64,000 nt of DNA from Trematomus loennbergii (Eukaryota; Chordata; Actinopteri; Perciformes; Nototheniidae): assembly GCA_012861695.1 (NCBI GenBank), contig JAAOOA010000016.1, positions 27,442,472 to 27,506,471 of the forward strand, written 5' to 3'. Both the position numbers and the translations under genes were made by a program. This document shows positions 45,549 to 55,732 of this stretch, piece by piece. The notes beneath the pieces are model-generated. The model did no database searches. It was not told the DNA's origin and saw only the letters and a list, made by a program, of their open reading frames with translations. Positions within the stretch are counted from its first letter, which is position 1, and every line of letters begins with the position of its first letter.

Positions 45549-46389
45549 TGTTGGAGCAGAACACCTATTGTGGTGGCTGATAGCCCCCCCTCTGCTACGC
45601 GCCGTTCGTTGGATGAGGCTGATCTCTATTTAATAAAGAAAGGAATTGAAAACACCGGAATCAAAAGTTATAACAATTATCTGAGTTTACTGGTAGGAAA
45701 CAAAACACGTATACAAGTTTTACAGAGTACTCCGGACTTCAGGCTTGTGATGCGATGCGGATACAGGTGTCGGGACCAACCAACTCATCAAACAAGAAGA
45801 ATTGACTTCAGGTTTGTGATGCGATGCGGACACAGATATCGGGACCAACCAACTCAGCAAACCAGAAGTATTTTACATACAAAAACAACAGTATTCATAT
45901 CCATATTTTGGGGCGGAGATGTGTTGACTCTTCCTTCCCATTTTACTCCGAAGCGAATCAGAGAGTCCGTGGGGAGGAGCTGTGTGAGCTGCTCACTCCC
46001 CCAGGTGTCCTTACTGGTTGGATCCACCTCTGGTTGGGTTCAATACAGCGAATCAGAGTTCTGACCAGAACGTGAGATTCTAAGGTTCCACAAGGTCAAA
46101 GTCAATCTTATCTCTGCACCGGTATTCACTCCCTTATTTTCCCAACGAATATTTCACAAACTGTTACTCTCAGATAACCAAACATTGTACATAGATATAA
46201 TGAGCCCAGAAAGAACATAATGATACCCAGAAAGAACCTTGAAAAGAACATGTGTGTGTGCTCTGGTGAGAAGGGATCTCTGGGTCAGTGAGTTGTAAGT
46301 GAGAAGACATTATATATGGGATTACTTAAAACAGTTCGAACAATACATGTTCACTTCAATACAGTTTAGAATCATATCTTTTTACTTCA
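45549..46389 (-). repeat. ERV LTR (5' in ERV orientation)
   Basis: 841 bp, + strand start TGTTGGAGCAGAACACC and end TTACTTCA. It is followed on the right by the CCAG duplication and then the resumed TIR element. Confidence 0.87.
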
Positions 46390-48042
46390 CCAGTCCCTAT
46401 TTACCTACCGGGATATAAACCGGAGGAGCCAGGCATGGAGGGAGGTGGCAGAGACAGTGGTATGTTTTCGCCTGTTTGGGGAGTTTATATCCAGTTTACT
46501 TCAAACTTTTTTGCTTCGTATGTCGGGGGCGGGAGATTCATGTGATTCGTTGTTGGTGCCTTGCTCGCAAAAAATCCCCAAGCTTCAGATACGCCCACCT
46601 CCAAGATTTTTTTAACGCTGCTGTGTGGACGGGCCGTTAGCCACCTAGCTCTTTTGAGAGTTCAGTTAAATTTAGCAAATATGAGTTATGGTTGATAGAG
46701 TTACAGTAGCTATATATATTGTGTATTACTATACAGTGCTAACAAGCACTAGACATTTATTTTGTTTACTACAATGTTTTGAGCATTAATGTTTAAACTG
46801 TAAATGCTTATCTTGATCTACATTTCATGATTTCATGGCTATTGAAGTCAGTGTGTTTTTAGTAGTGCATTTGGAATTAATCTTTTATTTACAATGCAAC
46901 AGTTTTCCATATTATGGTATCCAAATGTGTTGTATATTTGCATTGATAATTTAGCACTGCACAGTTATGATATTTGATGCACATGTGTTGAAGATACATT
47001 TGCAATGTTTTAAGCCGTGTTATATTACACAGGCTGGGTTTTTATGATACCCTTGGATAAGAAGATACCGGATTTTCTGGATTCTGGATTGTGGACTCTG
47101 GATTTTCTCCCTGACGAGGGGGATGGCGAGCTACCAATGATAACCTGAACACCTCATCTTTCCGCTACCAGTGGTAGGATTTTGAGAGGACCTTACAGGC
47201 AGTAGCGTGGCGTGGGGAAAAATGTAGGGGAAGCCCATTTTTTTGGGTTGGGGGGGGGGGGGTGGTCAATAACGTAACCAGATGAGTGATTACAGCGCCC
47301 GGTATCATTTTACACACATTTGTATCACACAGATGCAGGACTTGCACACGCCTGTTATCCACTTGCACTCTCCAGACGAAACTCTCTCGTCTTATTCATT
47401 TAAGCATTTTTTTATTAATTTATGCAGACACACCCCCCCCCCCCCCCAAATGCAATACCAGCAGCTCAATGCGCAGTGCAGATTCGGTAATGAATAAAAA
47501 AGAAGCATTCATTCACAAAGTAAATCAGGAGACCTTTAAAGTTTTACGTTCACATCAAAGTCAGTAGGCGTGTATGAAACACATTAATTCAAAAACAATT
47601 ATGTACAGAAACATTTGCATGCGATAGTCCACCTTCTCTTCCCTTGCCTTTCTAACACACGGCAAGTGCAGCAACAGTCCTCGTCTCTGTAATTAGCTCA
47701 GTCCGTAGTCCAAAAGTAACTAAAAAATATAAAAAATCTCATCTATTCAGGTGATCGGGCCCTATATGGAATAAATAATGCTTAATTTGCTTGATAATTT
47801 CAAACGGCGGTGATGACAGGTACAGTAGGCTACTACATAAAACTGATGTTGATGTGATTTGATTGGATGGCAGTGTCCAATCAAATCGCCAGCCGCCAGC
47901 CGCCTCTGAAGGGAAGCCAGAGGCGGCTGGCTTACCTTGGCATTGGCCCTGACCAATCACAGGTTGGCAGGGGCATCACGTGGGCCTCATCTGATTGGTC
48001 AATCCCTCCATTTTTTTTCACCAAGGGAAGCCCGATTCAGCT

Positions 48043-51000
48043 CAATATGGTCTAGCTGCGGCCACGGCCAGTACACGACACTACACGACACGCCCACTAC
48101 ACGACACGCCCACCTACACGACACTACACGGTGGCTGAGAGACATTACCGTACATGGCAGATTAAAAGCGAATTGACGACACTTATTATTGAGATCGTAC
48201 ATGGCAGATTAAAAACGAATTGCAAATGTTATTGTAGCATTTTAAGCAACTATTAGGCAAATAAATTAATAACCTAGTCTATCCGTTTGAGACACAACAG
48301 TATAACTTTCAACCCAAATCATTTTGTCAACAAACGGTGGTTTAGTAAACTTTTTTTTAATATATAAAATAGGTATTAATGAGATAATCTATTGATTATG
48401 TTTGTCTAACTGCTACACATGTATTTTATACATAAATGTAGATATTTGTGAACATCTAAATATAGTTGTTAAAGGTTTTAAGATATACATAATCACATCA
48501 TGGGGTCATTAAGGAACAAATTAGGAGGGCCAGTCAGGCCACTAATGAGCTCAATCATTCACATGTATTATTACTTTATAAATTAAAAGTACTAGGGGTC
48601 TATTACAAAACCTTTGAAGGAATCGCATCAATTAAAATAAATGTATGGCAAGTATGATCAAATTAACATAATGTCAAGATATAGCCAATAGACAATCAAC
48701 ATGCTTTGAATATAAAGGAAGAAGAACAATAAACAGATGAACATTTAGGTTTTATGTGTAAATTGTGAACAAACCATCTTAATACATCTGGCAGTCTAAG
48801 ACAGCAAACTAAGCTTCTTTAACTGCTGCTAGAACACAGTTTTACCATGGGGTATTTCTAACAAGACCAAAAAGATATACAAGGCTTCCAAAACAGAAGA
48901 AACCAACTCAATACAGTATTTTAATTTCCTTCAAAACGACAAAAGCACTAATAAAAACCAAATAATAAGTGTTTCATTGTGTACTTTCAACTACAGTATA
49001 TGGTCCGGCAAGTTCAGCATTCACTGTGATGAATATACAATAAGACACTGATACCGTTTTCCTCAATGAACATTTATTGAACAGAACATCATGTGAAAAA
49101 TTTTCCTTTTTAGTTGTAGGCTACAAAAACAACATGTTGTGGTTTTGCGCTTTGACATCAAAATGTTGGGGGCTGTGGAAATATTGTGCCATGTTGCTGC
49201 AGCAGCCGGAGCCATCACTGGAGCGGCCGTCTGGGCCATCACTGGAGCGGTCGTCGGGGCCATCACTGGAGGAGTCGTTGTGGTTGCTGGGGCCGCCGCC
49301 AACGTAGTTGGATGTTCAGTGCAGCAGTTTTTAAAGTGACTAATAAACATCTCCTTTCTCCCAATGATTCTTGGGCAAAAGCCACAGTGATAATGGCTGC
49401 TGGCCACACATTTGAGATGGCATTTATAAACATTATAACCTAAAAAGAGACAGAAGTGGTTTAGAGGATTCTAGAAACAAACCAACATGAATTTCTTGTA
49501 AATATGCAATTTGAAACAGGTGTTTGTGCGAGAGCAATAAATAATCATGTCACCAACAATAATATTTTTGCCTATAAACTGAATTTTTGCAGATTGAATG
49601 TGTGATTATGCTTATATTGTGCCTACCCCAAATAAGGATACTTTTCCAGCATTATTAACACTTCATAACCTGAATATAAATCTAATTTTAATGTTCAATT
49701 TATAATTCAAAATTAATTTACACCAAGGATGTCCTGGGGCACAGAAATAACACATGTATCCAAATGTGTGAGGCATTAAACACATCTAACAAGTAACATG
49801 TAATGTAATGTGATGAAGTATACAATGATCATATAGAATTATAGATGTACTTACCTCCATATTTCACAAGTGCCCTCTGGTGGCTCTGCAAATGAGCCAT
49901 CAGACCAGGGTATGACCCGGTCCTTTCACAAAATGTACACTGGAAGGTGTCCGAGTCCAATTTGTTGAGCTCTGGGCGTGCTCCATCACGGAGTGTTGTG
50001 TTGTTTGTCTATAGGTGAATAAAATAGAATACAATTTCAGTGACTTTAATATTGGAAATAGTTAACTCCTTAAACAAGCAGCAATGGACTGGCCTGTATA
50101 ATCCTATGGGACAAAGCTGGTCATACTTCCTCACTTTCAGAAGGTAACCCTTTAACTGCCAGCGCCACCATTTGGTAGAGCACATTTTGTGTCTTGATAT
50201 CTTGTTGAAAAAAAAAAAAGTTTAACTCCATCTGATTCAGCCAGCTCTACCCTTTTGGTTGACATGTTATGCACAAAACAACCTCTAGATGTCACTGTGG
50301 TTCGAACAGAAAGCCCTTCAGCTAGTTTAAATCTTTATATATACAGTCTATGGTTTAAATGTCAGGCCTACAGCATGGCCACAAACCCCATCTAAAAACA
50401 GAGGCCTGATTGCATCCACCTGGGTTACTTGGCTCTACCCAATAACTATATATCATTTAACTTTAAACCACACTTAAAATAATAATATAATTATGCATAT
50501 GTGCATGTCAGTATAGCAGCTAATACATGTTTTTTTTTTAAACATTCAAATGTGAAAGACACCTTCAATGAATATTTAAAACTTACACAAAATCAGATTC
50601 TTGTAAAAATGCGAGTACATGCATTGTTCCATCTGTCAAGCTAAAATATATACATATATCTTAGCTCTTAGTTGACATGCTAACTGAACGAGCATGTCAA
50701 GCTAAGAGCTAAGATAATATATATAATTATATATTATATTAATATATATATATATTCCATTCCTTTACATTTAATATTTAAAATACAAATTAGCAAAATA
50801 AACACAATTACACTGCGCTAAACAGCCACATCGACAAACAAACGAGAACCTAAATAGTATGTAATTATATCTAAAACCACAATACGTTAATTACCTGTAC
50901 TCGGTGCGCCATATTGTTTGTCTGTTCTCTGTAAACCTCATGTCTCCTTAAATATCCTTGCGTCAGCGTCAGCGTCAGTGTCGTCAATTCGCTTTTAATC

Positions 51001-51116
51001 TGCCATGTACGGTAATGTCTCTCAGCCACCGTAGTGTCGTGTCAGGTGGGCGTGTCGTGTAGGGGGCGTGTCGTGTAGTGTCGTGTACTGGCCGCGGCCG
51101 CAGCTAGACCCTTCTC
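48043..51116 (-). mobile_element. Inverted-repeat element carrying a zinc-finger gene, 3.07 kb
   Basis: Inverted ends of about 130 bp begin GGTCTAGCTGCGGCC (48049) and end GGCCGCAGCTAGACC (51110). They include tandem TACACGACAC words and the block ATTACCGTACATGGCAGATT. The probable target duplication is ATTCAGCT (48035-48042, 51117-51124), though the terminal 6 bp do not match between ends. It carries one spliced gene (49063-50912) and no recognisable transposase. Confidence 0.75.
49063..50912 (-). CDS. Three-exon C2H2/C2HC zinc-finger protein inside a mobile element
   Basis: Coding exons on the - strand are 50912-50895, 50008-49855 and 49439-49063. All have GT/AG borders and phases that agree, for 549 nt or 182 aa plus stop. 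The start is MAHRVQ. Finger 1 is C30-x2-C33-x11-H45-x3-H49 (FQCTFCERTGSYPGLMAHLQ). Finger 2 is C76-x2-C79-x12-H92-x3-C96 (YHCGFCPRIIGRKEM). Then come an Ala/Thr/Pro region with repeats of PVMAP/PVMAQ and a degenerate third finger (CCFC...FHMMFC) near the end. An AATAAA overlaps the last codons (49073-49078). No frame break is seen, unlike most frames nearby. The function is unknown: it could be an accessory DNA-binding protein of the element or a captured host gene. Confidence 0.72.
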
Positions 51117-51515
51117 ATTCAGCTGGCCTCCTCTCCCAACAGTGAATGCAATCTACTGTTTAACCATAACATCTAGAGGGGCGCTGTTTGTTTCACTCTT
51201 TGTAAAATACTCAATGAGAGTGGGGGAGAGACGGGCCGGCAGCAACACACAGCAAAGGAGAATTATCGAAACAAAACAAAGTGTTTTTATTTATTTATTT
51301 AAATTATAACTACAATCCGAAAAAACAGGGGAGCCTGGCTTCCCTTGGCCTCCGGGAGAAAACGCCACTGCTTACAGGGACTGAACAAATAACTATTTTC
51401 TTTTGGGGTTTCTTTTCATTTTATTTGGGGTGCACCCAAGTGTCAAGCGCTTTAAAAACAATTGGAATTATTTAGAAGAATGTTGTTTATTCCTGTGCCA
51501 ATATATATATATATA

Positions 51516-51552
51516 TTTATTTATTTTTTTTTTTTTTTTTTTTTTTTTTTCT
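51516..51552 (+). repeat. Poly(T) tract
   Basis: A T run of more than 25 bases after a short AT repeat, within the outer insertion shell. Confidence 0.8.
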
Positions 51553-52159
51553 TTATAAAATCTCAGTATTCACTTCATTCACTCTGGTGTTCAACTTCAT
51601 TTATTACCCATCCTTTAAGAACCTGGAATACTGGTCCAGTTTTCATACACCTGACAGACTGGTTACATTTACTTTTAAAATCTACGTCCAGTGGATGTGT
51701 AGGATCCATAGTTTGATAGATATTACGAAGATGATTTGAGCTCCATGTTTCTTTTTACAAAATATTGTATCCATGTCACGTCTTGAGAGGGTTATTTGTG
51801 AATATACTTTTTCGTTTTGCCCTGTCGACCAACGTAGTTAATTCCATTTTTTTTGTGAGAATGGGTTGGTCATGACCTTCTCCGACTCTTTCCACTCTCT
51901 GTCCCCGGTCTTCCAGCTGTAAGTGACGGGTCCAGCCCCGGTAATGTCCCCCTCACAGGTCAGATTACACGGGCCTGACTCTGGGCTGCATGTCAGCGCC
52001 ACACTTCCGGTTTGGGAACATGTTTGATCATTACAGCTTTAAATGTGTCACTTTGGACCTTTTTGATCTCCACTGACGTCCGGTGGATGTATCCAGGGTG
52101 GTTGTTGTTTTGTTTCTGTAGTAATACAAATCAAACACATTTCCCCCCCACTCTACCAG

Positions 52160-52860
52160 CAGATTAATAATAATAATAATAATTTCAATTTTTATAGCGC
52201 CTTTCAAGAGACCCAAGGACGCTTTACAATGGGAAACAAAACAACAAAAATAATAATAGTCACACAGATACACAGGTTAAAAAAAAAAAACAGGTTGCTG
52301 GGTACTGCATTTTAGCTGAGGCCAAAGGCCCGAGTGAACAGATGGTGTTTGAGTTGTTTTTTGAAAGTGTCCAGAGAGTCGGCATTCCTGATAGCACAGG
52401 GGAGAGCATTCCAGAGGGTGGGGGCTGCGACACTGAAGGCTCTGTTGCCAAAGGTTTTCAGTTTGGAGCGCTGGATGGAGAGCAGCCCGTTGTCGGAGGA
52501 CCGCAGCTGACGAGAGTGGGTGTAGGGCTGAAGGAGGTCAGAGATGTATGCAGGGGCTAGGGAGTGGATAGATTTGTAGGTTAGCAGGAGGAGTTTGTAC
52601 TGGATGCGTGACTTGACCGGGAGCCAGTGAAGGTGGATGAGGGTGGGGGTGATGTGTTGCCAGGGCTTAGTGCGGGTGAGGAGCCTGGCTGCAGAGTTCT
52701 GGACGTACTGGAGCCTGTCCAGGGCTTTGCTGGTGACCCCGGACAGAACTCCATTGCGGTAGTCCAGGCGAGAGGAGATGAAGGTATGAATTAATGTTTC
52801 TGCAACGGGGTCAGGAGAGAGGGCCGGAGTCTTGAGATGTTTCGAAGGTGATTGTGGTTA
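52160..52860 (-). mobile_element. LINE 3' fragment, copy 2
   Basis: Nearly identical to 36079-36770 and at the same place in the V domain of the duplicated pseudogene, so it was duplicated along with it. Confidence 0.65.
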
Positions 52861-53474
52861 AACTGCCACAGGATGTTGGTGATTCGTTCAGAAGGAGGAG
52901 ACCTCAGGTCTAGCGTCAGACTGCCGCCCTGTGTGAAGTATGTTGGTGTTTGTTGAGTAAAAGCAACGCTCAGATCCGCCAACAGCAGAGAAAACACGAC
53001 CACTTCCCCATGTTCACAGCTCAGTGCAGGGCGGAAAAATCTGTTTCACACCAGCATCAGCCTCTCAGTTCTTTGGCTTTCTGCTTTTTGTGTCACCTGA
53101 CAGCATTTCCTTTCGCTTTTTTAGAATATTGAACTCCCTCTTTAGAAGAAGATCATTTCATCATGAGAAATACGTTTTTGTGTTGGAATTGTATTCCCAG
53201 AGTTCATATTTTAAACCGTGAGTTCTAAATTAAGTATATAGGCTAGTACATGTTAAAAAACAAAATGGAAAGAAGATCTGTTTCTCACAGCAGCATCAGT
53301 CTCTGAGGTTTGTGGTTTTCCGCTTTATCTGTCACGAAATTAGACCGACGTCACTTCCTTTCTCTTTTTTACCAGACTACCTTAATTCTTTAGAAGTAAA
53401 AGATAGCAGTTTTAAGAAAGAAGGGGCGTTTTTGTCTTCTGAGTGTACTTTTAAAAACAAATATATATGGCTAA

Positions 53475-54110
53475 AATAACCCACAGCCCACACCTGCTCG
53501 ACTCAGGACTGCATGTCAGAGACCCTCACTGCCGGCGTGGGAACATGTTTAATCATTTCAGCTTTAAATGTCTCACTTATTATCCATATGTCCGGCTTGG
53601 GAACATCTTTGATCAACACAACTTGTATGTCTCTTTTTGCACGTTTTCGTTAACCTCCACTGAATACACACCCTCATCAGCTTTAGTCATTTTCTCCATA
53701 GCTAAACATCCAGTGACTTTGTCCAAGAAGATGTTGTCTCTGTTATGGGTCAAATCAACAGGAGGGTCATCAAGAACAAAAGCCTTGGTGATAAGGTGAA
53801 CATGAACTCACGCAAAGCAGTTTTAAAAAGCAATGAAAGATTTTTTTTATTTCATATTTGATTGCCAAATACACTGCATTCCCTCTTCTTGCTCTGAGGG
53901 CTGACATGTTTGAATCATGCTAAAGAAATAACTGGTACTCTCCATATGTCAGTTTCTCTGCATGGCTGCATATTTCCGTCTGTGTGTCCTGTTTGCCTGT
54001 TGCCTTGTACCATGGCAGAGTCATTTTGAAAAAAAAGTGACAACCTCTTTAAACTTCAGTTTCATAATCCCTCTCTCTGCTCTGACACGGACACATCAGT
54101 TCCCATGTGT
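53475..54110 (-). pseudogene. SLAM/CD2-like Ig fragment D (copy of B)
   Basis: Repeats the layout of 37395-37860: a V-domain half (ADEGVYSVEVN) and a tail-end fragment at about 54045-54105. It differs by about 100 bp of extra sequence at about 53932-54035 (CTGGTACTCTCCATATG). Confidence 0.65.
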
Positions 54111-54276
54111 TAATAAGGAACAAAAGTATAAAAAAAGACAAATGAATACATGATATTGTCACCATTGAACAAAAAACATAGCAAAGTAATACATTAAACT
54201 ATTTTATTTAATATTTGACTGCATTCACTGCTGACGTGCTATAATCATGTTTAAGAAATAAAAGCAAGCACCCTCT

Positions 54277-55368
54277 TTAAACTTCATTTTCATAATCACT
54301 CTCTCTGCTCTGACACGGACACATCAGTTTCCTGAGAGTCTCTCTGTTCCTCCACACCGCGAACACCACGACCCCCAGCAGGGCGAGGAGAGCCAGGGAT
54401 CTCATCACTGCGCCCAACACTTTGATCCAGAGTCCAGAGTCTGCAGGGAGGAACAGAATCATGTGGGCTGCACTTTCTTCCTCACTTACTGGGTTCTTCA
54501 TCTTGCAGGTGAAGGTCTTCACATGTCCATGCTCTCCCTTGATGACGATCATGTCTCTTTCCGACTCCGTCCAATTTCCATCCCCGGTTTTCCAGCTGTA
54601 AGTGACGGGTCCAGCCCCGGCAGTGTTCCCCTCACAGGTCAGGGTACATTGGTCACTTTCAGGGCTGCATGTCAGCGGGGAGACCCATATGCTCGGCTTG
54701 GGAACATCTTTGATCAATACAGCTTCATAACCTACTCCAGAATTCTCCAGGGACATCTCTCCGTCGAATATATTTGGAAGTGGATAACTTTCTTTCTCAC
54801 TTACTGGGTTCTTCATCTTGCAGGTGAATGTCTTCACTTGTCCATGCTCTTCCTCAGTGATTGTCATGTCTCTCCTCGACTCTTTCCACTCTCCATCCCC
54901 GATTTTCCAGCTGTAAGTGACGGGTCCAACCCCGGTGGTGTCCCCTTCACAGTTCAGGGTACATTGGTCACTTTCATCGCTGAATGAAACCGAGGAGATC
55001 CATATGTCCGGCTTGGGAACATCTTTGATCACTAAAACGTTGTATGTCACTTTTTGCTCGTTGTTGTTAACCTCCACTGAATACACACCCGCTTCCTCTT
55101 TGGTCATTTTCTCCATAGATAAACGTCCAGAGACTATATCCAGTGTGATGTTGTCTCTGTTATGGGTCAAAGGAAGCACATCTTTCACCCATTCTGCCAG
55201 AATACTGTCTTTAAACTTCCACTGGATGATGGTGATCTGTTCAGAAGAAGCATTCCTCAAGTCCAGCTTCACGTTACCGCCTTCCTTGATGAACTTCTCC
55301 TCAGTAGAAGCAGAGCGAAGAGAGGCCAAAACCAGCAGAGAAAACACCAACACTTTCTCCATGTTCAC
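54277..55368 (-). CDS. SLAM/CD2-like Ig receptor, copy 2 (intact, intronless)
   Basis: A 363-aa type I membrane protein in one exon. Residues 1-22 are a signal peptide (MEKVLVFSLLVLASLRSAST). About 23-113 is a V-type domain without the canonical Cys pair but with IIQWKF and EEAGVYSVEV. About 114-193 and 221-300 are two C2 domains that nearly repeat each other (DVPKP, ESDQCTL, PVTYSWK, GDG, VKTFTCKMKNPVSE). About 315-339 is a transmembrane helix. The tail of 24 residues has a CPC (possible palmitoylation) and ends SDYENEV, which includes a YxN (GRB2-type) motif but no ITSM. It fits the SLAM/CD48/CD244 group; the exact orthologue is unknown. A TTTATT on + at about 54204 is a possible poly(A) signal on -. 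Copy 1 lies at 38029-39119. Confidence 0.82.
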   Translation of the reverse strand: MNMEKVLVFSLLVLASLRSASTEEKFIKEGGNVKLDLRNASSEQITIIQWKFKDSILAEWVKDVLPLTHNRDNITLDIVSGRLSMEKMTKEEAGVYSVEVNNNEQKVTYNVLVIKDVPKPDIWISSVSFSDESDQCTLNCEGDTTGVGPVTYSWKIGDGEWKESRRDMTITEEEHGQVKTFTCKMKNPVSEKESYPLPNIFDGEMSLENSGVGYEAVLIKDVPKPSIWVSPLTCSPESDQCTLTCEGNTAGAGPVTYSWKTGDGNWTESERDMIVIKGEHGHVKTFTCKMKNPVSEEESAAHMILFLPADSGLWIKVLGAVMRSLALLALLGVVVFAVWRNRETLRKLMCPCQSRESDYENEV

Positions 55369-55732
55369 AGCTCAGTGCAAGACTGAGAGAGGGTCTGTTT
55401 CACCTCAGCATCAGCCCCTCAGTTCTGTGGCTTTCTGCTTTTTGTGTCACCTGACAGCATTTCCTTTCTCTTTTTTAGAATATTGAACTTCCTCATTAGA
55501 AGAAGGTGATGAGGGCCGCATGAACAAGACTGAAGGAATATCTGTTTTTCACAGCAGCATCATCCTCTGAGGTTTGTGGTTTTCCTCTTATTCTGTCACA
55601 ACATTAGACCGACGGCACTTCCTTTCTCTTTTTTACAAGACTACCTTTATTCTTTAGAAGAAGAAGAGCAGTTTCATGTGAGAAGGGACGTTTTTGTCTT
55701 CTGAGTGTATTTTTGTTTACATATATATATGG

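Larger units (their letters stand above)
41777..46389 (-). mobile_element. Endogenous retrovirus, internally deleted, tRNA-Trp primed
   Basis: Paired LTRs (41777-42638 and 45549-46389) with TG...CA ends flank a 2.9-kb interior. The target CCAG is duplicated (41773-41776, 46390-46393). The orientation is - strand, shown by a primer site next to 45549 and a purine tract next to 42638. The interior holds an integrase end and a membrane-anchor part of env, both broken. gag, protease and RT are missing. It cannot be a complete provirus. Confidence 0.85.
41434..46636. mobile_element. TTA-flanked TIR element holding an ERV
   Basis: The ends CGGACCGTCCACACAGCAGC and GCTGTGTGGACGGGCCG are inverted repeats, continuing through GTTAAAAAATCTTGG. 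TTA flanks both ends (41431-41433, 46637-46639). Without the ERV it is about 586 bp and has no ORF. A 3-bp TTA duplication fits the PIF/Harbinger group. Confidence 0.75.
47200..51370. mobile_element. hAT-like element, 4171 bp with nested element
   Basis: Ends CAGTAGCGTGGCG and CGCCACTG are inverted repeats. The 8-bp target CTTACAGG is duplicated exactly (47192-47199, 51371-51378). Without the nested 3-kb element it is about 1.1 kb and has no transposase. It includes a hairpin of 12-bp arms CCAGCCGCCTCT/AGAGGCGGCTGG at about 47896-47930. Confidence 0.85.
40974..51667. mobile_element. 10.7-kb composite insertion, possible solo LTR shell
   Basis: Comparison with the sister segment (TATATTGTACTTTTAGAATC at about 35573-35592) shows extra DNA from TGTAACCCACTGG to CTGGTTACA. 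After removing the two nested blocks (41434-46639 and 47200-51378) about 1.3 kb is left. The TG...CA ends suggest a solo LTR, but the target duplication is not clean. About 46640-47199 belongs to this shell and shows no gene. Confidence 0.55.
39878..53011 (-). pseudogene. SLAM/CD2-like Ig receptor pseudogene C, split by 11.8 kb
   Basis: The duplicate of pseudogene A. The tail half is at 40066-39878, with a deletion between SEEDGEAG and IEVLGAV that removes most of the juxtamembrane part, and then a frameshift. The C2 and V halves are at about 52010-51877 and 52170-52030, and the signal-peptide end is at 53011-52850. It shares the LINE (52160-52860) and the outer TIR element (40070-51868, target GTCATGAA/GTCATGAC) with A, so these insertions came before the duplication. 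The further 10.7-kb insertion at 40974-51667 is specific to this copy. Confidence 0.78.

Noticed and set aside
49077..49443. Forward frames such as AAAGAITGAAVWAITGAVVGA
   Set aside because: Antisense shadow of the Ala/Thr/Pro repeat in the zinc-finger gene on the - strand.
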